This document shows, piece by piece, positions 32,882-42,575 of a stretch of DNA of 64,000 bases. The notes below the pieces were generated by a model. It made no database searches. It was not told the DNA's origin and worked only from the letters and a program-made list of their open reading frames with translations. Source of the stretch: Ceratothoa steindachneri. Its lineage: Eukaryota; Arthropoda; Malacostraca; Isopoda; Cymothoidae. The stretch covers positions 47,743,623 to 47,807,622 of the forward strand of contig OZ018324.1 in the NCBI GenBank assembly GCA_963969495.1, written 5' to 3'. The stretch's first letter is position 1, and the number at the start of each line of letters is the position of its first letter. A program made the position numbers and the translations under genes.

Positions 32882-33990
32882 CTAATCCCATAGATGAACA
32901 AGTAAAAAAACAAAACCCTCAACTTTTCCTGTTCCATTTAGGGAGCCGCCCTCGGGCAGCTCCACCAAAAAAATGGAGGTCTCCCCTCCCCCCTGTGCTT
33001 GCGCAGGGGACCCTCCATATTTGTTTAACCGGAAAGGATGCTTACGCCTACGGGTGAAGGGGTCTCCCCCCTCACCCCCTTCTCCGATGTGCTTCCGGGC
33101 ACCCCCCCTATTTCCAGCGGCTGTCCCTCCTTTTCTTTCTAAGGGAACTGCCAAGAAAGCCAGCAGGCAGCCCATTGCCGACCGCCCCTCGTGTAAGCGG
33201 CTCGGTAGGGCAAACCCCCTTAGGGGAGAGAGGGAAGCCAGGCCCCTTCGGTCGCTTTCCTCGAAAGACCTGCTGGCAAGAATACTTTACCTTGCCGGGG
33301 TCAAGGCCTGTTCCTCCCCACACCAGATGACTAATGACAATACTGCCAACGGGACCTGCGATGTCTTGGGGGGGGGGGCAATTGTAGGCCCCTCATCAGG
33401 TAGACATGGTCCTTGAGTCAACCCAGCCTCAGACGGTAGGGCCTTCCATGAGAGGAAATCTGGGCCCTGCGCCAAGCACCGAATCCGCCCTATGCAAGGG
33501 GTTTCTGAGGTAGTACAAGGAGGGGAGGGATCTCCTCCGACCGGTGCCCCTACGACTACCAGGACCTTCTCCATTTCGGAAAACGATCTGGCCTGTGGGC
33601 TCGTTCTGGCGGAGGTGAGAAGTGGGTTCGTTCCCCGCCCTCCTCTTCGAAAAAGAACAAGAAAAGACAAAGAAGACTCGGGGCTCCTCTCCATCTGCGG
33701 GGACGGATAGGTCTGCTGCCACTTTGGCACATCCGGCGCCTCTGCCCCCCTTTCTCTGGGTGCGGAGCCCCCGACTATGACAAAGACCAAAAGTGCGTAG
33801 GGCGGAGCCTCGATAACATCGGAGCACCTGATTCAGAGGTCCTTGGCGTTTTCGAGCCCGCTGGCTCCAAACGCTTCCTCGTAATTTGCTCCACTGATGG
33901 CAACATGAACCATCTGAGGAGAGAATTAGCTAGTGTAATTGGTAGAGAGCCTAAGGTGACCCGTTTCTCAGACGGGAGCCTTCTGGCAGT
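32882..33990 (+). pseudogene. Family A ORF1 N-terminal part, copy A7
   Basis: The start context around 32878 is damaged (the family GGTCACCATG reads 'ggttcactaatccc'). Block 32973-33416 reads MEVSPPPCACAGDPP and then LSKGTAKKASRQPIADRPSC. 33492-33710 holds the GEGSPPTGAPTTTRTFSIS segment. 33905-33988 reads ASVIGREPKVTRFSDGSLL and then leaves ORF1 by deletion. The zinc knuckles are missing altogether. It is non-functional. Confidence 0.75.
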
Positions 33991-36720
33991 TGCTGTGCAG
34001 CTGCACCTGGATAGGAGGTACACCATCATTTCTGCGTACATTCCACCGTCAGCTGACTTCGACGCGGTGGACTTCCGCCGCGTCATGGCACAGTTTCTGA
34101 TGCCCTCTCTCGCTTGGAGATTTGAACGGCAGGCATCCTCTCTGGGGAGATTACTCCATAAATCCCAGGGGTTAAGTCCTTGCTGATCTGATCGAAGAGC
34201 TTGAGATGGGTATCCTAAACGTGGATGAGTTTACGCATCACTGTACGAGAACCGCTTAATTTTCTTGTCTTGACCTATCTATGTGCTCTTCGGATCCGAA
34301 GCCTGATTTTGAATTGGAGGGGGGGGGGGGTCGATGACCTCCATGGTAGTGATCACTTTCCCATTCAAATATCATTTTCAAGGCAACTGCCGCCTGAGAG
34401 CCCACCTCGATGGTGCTTGATGCAGACGCGGTGGCCTGCATTTCATGAAATGACTGAATTCTCTATCTCAGTCGAAGAGTTTAGGTCGGTAGATGAGGCC
34501 GTTGAGTTCTCCGGCAACCTCATCGCCGCGGGCCTGACTACTATTCCTAGGACGTCTGGCCGTTTTGCACGCCGACCACTCCCATGGTGGTCTTTTGAGT
34601 GTGAGACGGCCTTCAAACAGAAGCGTTATGCCTACATGCGCTATAAGCGCCGCCCGAACGATTTCTCGCAGGACCCCCCTCCCGTTCTCCAGGAGAATGG
34701 GGCCGAAATCTCGGACCCCGCGTCCGTGGCGGAATCCTTCGCGACCGCTTTTTCCGCATTCTCTAGCCGTGATGCTGCTCCGCCAGCATTCAATGCACGT
34801 CGTGATGTCGCGGAAGGCCGCTGGCTCTACTTTTCCTCGAGAGGCGGAGAACCCTTCAACGACAGGTTTACTGTGAGTGAGTTGCGTTCTGCTCTCGCTT
34901 CGTGCCCGGACATCGCCCATGGTCCGCGATGTCCTTACGTTATGCTTCGACATCTGGGTGAGCGAGGCATAGCCTTTATCTTAGATTTGTTCTACAGGAT
35001 CTGGGTGGAGGGTCTTCTCCAAGACTCCTGGCGAATCGCTACTGTGCTCGCCTTTCGCAAACCGGGGAGAGATCACTTTATTCCGACCGGTTTCTGCCCA
35101 ATCTCTCTAACCTCTTGCGTGTGCAAGTTGATGGAGAAATTGGTAAATGTTACACTAGCCTTTTTCCTGGACAGCGGAGGCCATCTGTCTTCTGCACAGT
35201 GCCGCTTCCGCAAGTTCCACTCCACGTCGGATGCTCTGCTCCGACTGGAAAATGCCGTCTGCGAGGCTTTCCTTCGTTTAACAGCACTAAGCTACGGTGT
35301 TTTTCGATCTGGAGGTCTATGATAGCGCATTGCGATGCGGTATCAAGGAGACTCTCCACACGATGGGGGTGACGGGATGCCTCCAATGTTTATATCTCAA
35401 TTTTTGCGAGATCGTCGATTCTGCGTATTGGAGGGGGGGGGAGCTCTCTCCGCCCCAATGGAGCAGGAATAGGGTGTCCCACAGAGAAGTGTTTTAAGTG
35501 TCACACTCTTTGCCCTGAGCATCAACGGCATTTCCTCGGTGCTGCTGGAAGATGTTCTCGCTACGCTCTACGTGGATGACGTTTCGATCTCCTTTGGCAC
35601 GGCCCAGATGCCAACTCTGGAGCGTCGTCTCCGACAGGAATTAAACCGCATCTCTCGCTATGCCGAAGTCCACAGGTTTCGGTTTTCTTTGGCCAAGACT
35701 AAGGTGGTGCACTTCTGCCGCCATCCACCGGTGCCTTCGACACTTCCCCCATTGAGAGCCTGTTGGTCGATGCTGGGGAGATGCCACTCGCTCTCCGCCG
35801 CGTGCAGTGCATCACTGGCCTGTACGCGCCAGCCCGGCGCTTCCCTCAGTCGCCAACAGATTTCACTGCATCCGCAGCTTATCTCGACGGCGCCTAGAGT
35901 ATTGCGTTCGCCTTTTTTGGAACACACTTCGTGTCACGCTGGAACCGTGCCAGTGTATACGGATAGCTCCAAGTCCCAAGAGGGGGTCGGATTCCACGCG
36001 GTGTACCCTCTTTGAAGTCAGCGGGGCTCTGCCAGGCACTGCGTCTGTCCTCGCTGCCGAGCTGGTGGCAATACACCACTCGGTACGGGAGATTACGCGA
36101 CGTGCCCGTTTGGGAGACCGGATTATGATCTATAGTGACTCGCAAAGCACTCTGAGTGCTCTCGGGGCATTGGAATCTTCGCATCCCCTGGTTCGCGATA
36201 TCCGTGACGCCACGGTTTTTGCGAGCCGGGCAGATGTCGAGATTATCTTTGGTTGGGTTCCCGGACTTGTAGGAATTGCGAGGAATAAGGGCGCCAAAGA
36301 ATCCGCGAAGACTCTGCGACTGGACCAGCGTTTTGCCCTTCCTCACACCCACTACAGGGCATGAATATGGGCAGCTCTTCGGACTGCTTGGCAAAGAAGA
36401 TGGGAGACGGTCGAAGGGAACTTAAAGTTGCCTTCCATTGCGCCGTGACTGTTCCCATGTACCTATCCCACAATGCCACGACGGCTTCAGGTTGCTTTCT
36501 GTCGTCTCCGAATCGGGCACACTCGTCTGACGCATCGCTATCTGATAGAGCGTTCGCCAGCGCCCTACTTCGACGACTGCATCGTCGCCCAGATTGTTTG
36601 GCCACATTGTTGTCGAATGTCCCAGTCTGGGTGATCTTCGCGCACGATACCTGTCCCTGTACCGGGTTGGTCAGGGTCTGTACTGCTTTCCATTTTACTC
36701 GGGACGAGTTCGTGTACATA
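33989..36720 (+). pseudogene. Family A ORF2 remnants, copy A7 (EN, RT, RNase H, CCHC)
   Basis: Starting at the deletion point, EN continues LHLDRRYTIISAYIPPSAD (about 34000) and the SDHFPIQISFS block lies near 34350. 34225-35322 is a 365-codon frame covering late EN, the linker (shortened at 34660) and RT fingers (GFCPISLTSCVCKLMEKLV). YVDDVSISF is intact at 35571. RNase H runs 35940-36300: its first motif reads YTDSSKSQEGVGF, then AAELVAIHHSVREI, IYSDSQSTLSAL and NKGAKESAK. The CCHC region is at about 36530-36640. At least six shifts are present. Confidence 0.8.
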
Positions 36721-37556
36721 GACCTGTTGACTTTTGGGGGGAGGCTGGGCTTCTACCCTTTATTTAAAAAGTTTCTTTTTTTATGTTATTTTCTTTGTAG
36801 GTTGCACGCTCCTGCACCGGGGTGAGGGGGGACCTCCTCCGATGCCGGAGATTGCTTCCTGATTAAGTTTTTCACATTTTTATCATCGTTTTCATATTTT
36901 TATTTTAAAGTAGCCTAGTTCTAGGCTATCGTGTTTCTGGCTACTCATGCCCAAGTTGTCAGTTGCCAGATGGGCTCTATAAAAAAAATTTAAAAATCTG
37001 TCGTGGGACCACTATTATTCATCATCTACGTCAACGACATGGACGGTGGCAGGGTTGCCAAGATTTCTAAATTTACCGATGGATACCAAGGGTATGAACG
37101 TTGCAAAGGATGGAAATGCTCCTCGCCTTCAGGAAGATCTTGGGAAGATTGAGGAATGGTCGGACACGTGGCAAATGCCTTTTAACATCAAGAAATGCAA
37201 AGTGATGCATATCGGCCACGGAAATCCTTAATCTCATTATATCCTTATGGGCACTGCTATTGAATCCACCGACACTGAGGACTTTGTTGTAACAATCACT
37301 AGTGACCTCAAGTTCTCGAAACGGTGCGTTGAGGCGGAGAAAAAGGCCCAAAGGATGCTAGGCTACATAAAGCGCCAGTTTTGATATCAGAACAATGAGA
37401 CTAGTGTGTTTGTACAACTCACTTGTCCGACCGCACCTGGAGTATGCCGTACAATTTTCGAGTCTTTCATTTCGAAAGGACATCGCGAGATTGAAACGCG
37501 TGCAAACCAGGGCAACCAAACTGATTTCCTCTATCAGACATAAAAGTTATGAAGAT

Positions 37557-38553
37557 TGTCGTGGTATGACATTACATTATATCAATACCATATTATATCT
37601 ATTGGGGAGGGACCAATAACTTAAAGGTGAACCGACAAGGGACGGAACACCACGAGTTTCGACGCCCGAAACAGCGAGGTCAGGTAAAATTTGGGCAATG
37701 GCAAAGCTCAAAGTTATTTAAAGGCATGTACAAAAATATAATTTTATTTACATAGAATAAAGAGAATTAATGGGCAAAATTACATCGGTAAACGAGGGGA
37801 GAATTGCAGAGTTATGCATCAGACTGAAATTAGAAATTAATGCGTTACAGAAGGAGACTATTCAAATGGGGTGGGGGATTAACTCGAATGGGTTGCTGAA
37901 GGGGGTGAGGGGTTGGCTTACGGAGGATTCCGGGTGAGACGTCAGGGTAAGGCTTCACGGGTCTTCTGCAGGCAATAAACGTGAGGGCGCTCGGGGCTTC
38001 TGAGCGGGAAGTTGACGTGATGACGGTTTTCCAATAGGGAGGGGGGCGAACGTCCGGTCCAGGGGAGAGTATTTCGGTCACCCAAAAACGAGGAGAGCTT
38101 AGACAGGAGTTGATGAGTGGAGTCTGAAAAATCGCTTGGTGGCGATCGTCAAATGGAGTTACCTCACTGGCTGGGCTAATTCCAACACAAAAAGTTCCTC
38201 CGTCACTTTGCTTTGTTGTTACCACCTGACTTGGAACTAGGGGAATCTTCTTGGCTCCAGACGAGACCCCTCAACTCTGTCTCCCACCTGGAAGACGAGC
38301 CCCATATTTCCGAGGCTCCCACCGCAAGGGTAGGGGAAACATCGCTACTCTTGAATGGCCTCGAATCTTTACGCTGATGCGATTCTAAACCGCGCAAATG
38401 GTGGTCCGAGGTGGACGCGGTTCGAGGCTACCGCTTGTGGATGTGGGGGGGGGGGCCTTACGAATTTAAGCCTAACGAAATTCTAGAACCTTAGCCAGCG
38501 CGTGGACGTCACTTCCGTGCTGGAAAAGAAATTCCACGTGGAATTCCCCCACA
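37557..38553 (+). mobile_element. Solo LTR (997 bp) with 5-bp target duplication
   Basis: The segment interrupts C2 ORF2 between SYED and RLRKLD. It begins TGTCGTGGTATGAC, ends CCCCCACA and is flanked by AAGAT on both sides (37552-37556 and 38554-38558). TG...CA ends, a 5-bp duplication and no coding sequence together define a solo LTR, most likely of a Gypsy- or BEL-type element. It holds a GTTTCG/CGAAAC hairpin at 37656-37672 and a perfect 16-bp palindrome (38530-38545) containing CACGTG eight bases from its end. Confidence 0.8.
38530..38545. repeat. 16-bp perfect palindrome with CACGTG core at the LTR end
   Basis: AATTCCACGTGGAATT reads the same on both strands. A CACGTG also lies near the 3' end of the LTR-like segment at 17711-19229 (19164-19169), so the E-box core may be a family feature. 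Confidence 0.8.
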
Positions 38554-39508
38554 AAGATAGATTAAGGAAATTAGATCTGTTCTCGTTGGAAACCCGTAGA
38601 CTGCGTGGTCAGCTCATCGAAGTTTTCAAAATACTTCGAGAGTTCGACAATGTTGACTACAGGGATATTTTTCAACATTAATGAGAACAGAACAAGAAAT
38701 CGTGGCCTTAAACTTGAACTGAAGCGTTACAACCGCGATCTGTGTGGGAAATTTTTCAAGCACAGTATCTGCGGTAGCTGGAACGCACTTCCGGTGGAGG
38801 TTGTCAACAGCAATTCTGTTGACCAGTTCAAGACTAGACAGGGTCTTGAAAAGTGGCCGTTTAGGGAGGACGTAAGGTAATTGAGCGGGAATGTGCCCGC
38901 TCGACAGCTAGTCTAAAAGTACTCATTAAATGGACCGTAAGGTCTTCTAGGGTACTGATTTTCCATGTAGCGCTCTCTCATCCTTTTCAATTTTCTAAGT
39001 TTCTTCAAAACCTAATTCGTTAGTTAAAAAAAATGTCTGCTGACCAAAAGTCACTCACTTATTCCGATTTATGACCTTAACGACCTTCGAAACTTTCAAT
39101 AATTTCCGAACTAACCTTGGGAGGACCTTGGTAATTATATCTTTCGTTTGAGAATGTAAAACAACATAAGTCTTTGAAATTTCGTTAGAATCTGCTGCAT
39201 AGTTATGTTATTGCCAGAACAAAATATTTCCCGGGCTATCTTTGGGAGCATCTTGGCCATTATCATTCGAAAGAGAATATAAAACAACATAAGGTTTCAA
39301 ATTTCGTTAGAATCGGCCTAATAGTTGAAATGTTACGAGTATTACCAAAACAAAACAAAACGTGAACTTACCGACATACTGATAGAGAGAGAGATAGTCT
39401 CACGCGAGTAAAAAAGTCTTGTTCTTTACTTGAGATTAATTTCTCAATTAAACTGTTTTGAGTTGTGATCATCGATGATGTAATTGTATTTTTTATTTGT
39501 CTGTGCAG

Positions 39509-39582
39509 CATCCAACGGCCGGAAGTCAGCTGCCTACCCACTGCCTATTTGCATTCAGCCCAAGAAAGGGAAGAAGCCCCAC
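39509..39582 (+). other. Exon candidate 1 (splice-flanked, unrecognised protein)
   Basis: It is preceded by 'atttgtctgtgcag' and followed by GTAAGT, both strong splice signals. The frame entered at phase 1 reads SNGRKSAAYPLPICIQPKKG and ends KKPH at phase 0. I do not recognise the protein. It is short, so chance cannot be excluded. Confidence 0.3.
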
Positions 39583-39797
39583 GTAAGTAACTGGGTTTCC
39601 ATTGGTTCGGTGAACAAACCTTGCTCGTTTTTTTATAGTTTCAAAAATTTTGCCCTGGTTGAGTTCAATTTGGGTGATAACGTGACCTCGTTTGCCCAAC
39701 TGGCTCCTGTTTTGGATTATAATATGGCTATGTTCACGATTTTCATTTCCTTTTAACAAAGTACTTAAAAATCCACTGATCTAGTCTTTGATTTTAG

Positions 39798-39856
39798 GGG
39801 ATGTACGAAGCAGAGATGGATCACCCTTGCGCCATCCCCACTCCCGCCAGTCGAAG
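39798..39856 (+). other. Exon candidate 2, phase-compatible with candidate 1
   Basis: It is preceded by 'gattttag' and followed by GTTAGT. In phase 0 it reads GMYEAEMDHPCAIPTPASR, continuing the frame of 39509-39582. It ends at phase 2; the next acceptor-like site (40255) would give a stop after two codons, so a terminal exon or a wrong exon are both possible. Confidence 0.3.
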
Positions 39857-40352
39857 GTTAGTTGATAGCTTGGGTTGGACTGGCAAGACCTTAAATGGAA
39901 CATGGACAAGCCTGCGGCAGCTGACATTTTAAAAATAGCGTGCTCTTATATCTTCCACACACATAAGTCTTTACAAAGTCTGGCAGAGATTCCTTAGTTG
40001 GTTTTCGCTTTTCCATTTAAGTAACCAAAAAGTAATTCCAAATTCTGGCAAATCATACAATGATGCTTCAGCTCATCATAGTTTTGTTTTCCAACCACCC
40101 ACGAAAGTACGACTCTAACATTAGCCTAGTTTCTTTGAGTCCATGCAAATAGGTTTTATTCTACATTCCTCTTCATTCTAGGTCGTTGGAGTTGCTTATG
40201 GCAATTTTTTTCGCTATTTTTTCTTTCTCCTTTTCTCCTTTATTTTTTACATCAGGATTTAAGAAGATGGGAAGTTGCTGAAGGGAATGCTCTTTCATGA
40301 CCCATACTGCCCTCCACATGCCCCCATCCCCGTCCAATTGCCCGTAAAGTCT

Positions 40353-40478
<126 letters not shown>

Positions 40479-41665
40479 TATTTATATATTTATTTATATA
40501 TATTTAATATTTTGTGTGTATCACAACAAGGTATACAATCTCTTAATCGAAACCACCTAAAATTAATTACACAAATGCCACACTCGCCTGACCGACAGTC
40601 ATATGCCAGCACAGACACCACCTAACACACATTTCATCCTGGCTCACGGTCTAGGGGAGGGCCCCTAGCCGGAGGCAATCTCTTGAATGTGGCAGTTGGT
40701 ACATTTGATTCGGATAGATTTCTTTCCTGGTAATATTGTGTGCGTCACTGCCCACACCATGCGATGGTTTTCGGTAGGGCCGCCACCCACACAACTAACC
40801 CACGAGGTCACCACTCCACAAACACCCGGTAACTCTCCTAGACAACCACATCCTCTCACTATTCCCTACCAAGGCACACTCAGTTTCAGTCCGTCGGTCA
40901 ATATGCGATAAATTGAATCGGCCAATGTGATCTCCCTTGTGTAGCCGGTTATACCTGGTGTTGCTGCACGTTCTCCCTGCCTGGGAGGACCAGTCACTGG
41001 GTTGTCTTGAACTCTATGACGGGGCCTGGGACGGTGTTGGTGTGCTTCTCCCTCACCCCCAATCAGTACTACTTTACCTTTTATTAGTAGTATTATTGTT
41101 ATTTTTATTTATTACTATGATTTTATATTATTTGTTATTAGTACATATTTATTATCTTATTTATTATTATTTAATATTATTCACTCATTAATTTTATTGT
41201 TTACTGTGATTTTTATATTATTAGTATTTATTATTATATGCTATAATTTTTTATTAGTAGGTTATACTGTACAACAATGGAAAAAACGAAAATGAGAATA
41301 ATCTTTTCTAGGGGTATGTTTTGCGTAAATCACGAATATAACATCCGTCTCTTTCTAAGACCCTCCAGTTACTCTAAAATTACCATCTTACATTAAATAC
41401 ACAAATGGTTCCGTGGGGATTGAATGCAATGCAAACAGGATTGGGCCGAAACTGACAACTATAAAAGTTATAAACGGATTTTGATATAATTCCAATAGGG
41501 TGTTCCTAAGATATTTGTCAACTTAACCTATGAAACTATACTAGACATTTTTTTTTAGTTATATGGGTCCAAATCCGTGGTAACTTACGTAACGCTTACT
41601 ATAAATGCTTCTTATTTTCAGTTTTTTTATTTACTATTGTTGCAATTTATATTATTTTTAACATA

Positions 41666-42565
41666 CTAGGGGCGGTCAATAAGTTTTCCGAATCGGTAGG
41701 GTAAAACAGAGGAAGGGGGATGGCTGTTTGTGGGGGTGTTAGGACAAGTCAGGATCTGCAGCTGCACGCTCCTGCCTCGTCTATTTAAGAAGCAGTACCT
41801 GATCGCAGATTCTCAGTCACAAATTTTTCAACAATGGAGAAGGTTGAGCACCGCGCAGTGATCGATTTTTGACCAAGGAAGGCAAGAATGCAAAAGAGAT
41901 CCATGAACGCATGGTTGCAGTGTACACCGACACCACCCCTTCCTATGCAACCATTGCTCGGTGGAATAGGGAGTTCCGCCATGGTAGTGAGTCCCTTGAA
42001 GATGACCCCTGTCCAGGACGCCCGTCAGACGTGACCAACGAGGACAATGTGGCCCGTCAGACGTGACCAACGAGGACAATGTGGCCCGTGTGGAGAGGAT
42101 GATCCTCGAAAATCGACGGGTGAGAACTTGGAATATCACATGGAAGTGTTATCAACATCATCGACGACAATTTGGCCATGACCAGGGTCTCTGCCCGTTA
42201 GGTCCCTAGAAACCCCATGCCCCATGATCAACTTCAACGTCGTCAGAGTCCACAAGGCCAGAGTTGCACAAGTTGCCCTGCGCGAGTGCGGATTCGAGGA
42301 GCTCAACCATCCCCCCGACAGTCCAGCTCTGGCCCCTAGCGACTACTTTTTATTCCGCCAGCTCAAGGCTGTACTGCGTGGACGCCGGTTTGGAGATGAT
42401 GAAGATGTCCAGCTCGCCGTCCAGGAGTGGATTGAACAGGAGTCGGGAATTCGAAGCCTCAGGAACAAGTGGCGCAAGTGCATTGATGTCTAGGGTAGTT
42501 GTATTGAAAAATAATAAAACGCTTTTCCTTATATCCGAATTGCAAAACTTATTGCCCGCCCCTCC
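41666..42565 (+). mobile_element. Mariner, same family as 11727-12999, internally deleted (900 bp)
   Basis: The left inverted repeat starts CTAGGGGCGGTCAATAAG at 41666 after TA (41664-41665). The right repeat ends at 42565 before TA (42566-42567). End sequences match the full-length copy, so the family is the same. About 370 bp of the centre are missing near 42215-42240, removing the first catalytic block. A tandem duplication of about 32 bp at 42019-42082 ('cagacgtgaccaacgaggac' is its core) is not in the other copy. Confidence 0.9.
41834..42493 (+). pseudogene. Mariner transposase, deleted and frameshifted
   Basis: The N-terminus starts at ATG 41834 (MEKVEHRAVIDF). A shift gives 41869-42066 with the HTH region (EIHERMVAVYTDTTPSYATI). 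After the duplication and the deletion, 42224-42493 reads HKARVAQVALRECGFEELNH and a third catalytic block in which the usual SPDLAPSDY reads SPALAPSDY, so Asp is replaced by Ala. The C-terminus ends LRNKWRKCIDV at 42493. The first two catalytic Asp blocks are lost. It is inactive, but its ends could still be used by an enzyme made elsewhere. Confidence 0.8.
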
Positions 42566-42575
42566 TACTACAGTT

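Larger units (their letters stand above)
32377..36996 (+). mobile_element. Family A copy A7, both ends present, internally deleted
   Basis: The 5' end CCCGTAAAGGGCGCGGCG starts directly after the left target duplication. The 3' end has the stem-loop AGCCTAG-TT-CTAGGCT (36912-36927) and a short A-rich tail. At 4.6 kb it is shorter than A9. A deletion fuses ORF1 (TRFSDGSLL) to mid-EN (AVAVQLHLD) at about 33988. Further losses lie in the linker (34660) and around the RT end (35730-35880). A 12-base G-run sits near 34320. A7 proves where family A begins and ends. Confidence 0.9.
30254..38880 (+). pseudogene. C2 ORF2: APE endonuclease and reverse transcriptase (interrupted)
   Basis: EN starts at about 30285 (LLFNARSIRNKFLELSGL). 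AITESWIKT lies at 30363, VMGDFNTQVDW at about 30668 and NNILDLVFPSA at about 30800; then A6 interrupts. EN/linker resumes at 31069. 31401-31910 holds NPKEFFGYVNNRKS and KSPGPDGFLPKVL; after a stop, 31923-32282 holds FKKGD, NYRPISVTSIVGKLMES, HGFQRQRSC and LDFQKAFDKVPHRR. GVPRGSVLG is cut by A7 at 32376 and resumes at 37010 with PLLFIIYVNDM; the FADD block reads SKFTDG, so an Asp is lost. The thumb and C-terminus are at 37120-37556 and 38559-38880 (RLRKLDLFSLETRRLRGQ). It is dead by many lesions. Confidence 0.8.
28161..38960 (+). mobile_element. Family C CR1-like element, copy C2 (about 5 kb, split by three insertions)
   Basis: Removing A6 (30822-31052), A7 (32377-36996) and the solo LTR (37557-38553) leaves one collinear CR1-like element of about 5 kb. 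It has a 5' UTR (28161 to about 29010), ORF1 (29011-30253), ORF2 (30254-38880) and a short 3' UTR. Two of the three insertions have 13-16 bp target duplications and the third has 5 bp. The exact 3' end is not seen; I placed it after 'ttctagggtactg' near 38960. Its G/C content is higher than that of C1, so C1 and C2 are different subfamilies. Confidence 0.8.

Noticed and set aside
34225..35322. 365-codon frame as an intact gene
   Set aside because: Part of family A ORF2 in copy A7, with deletion and shifts on both sides.
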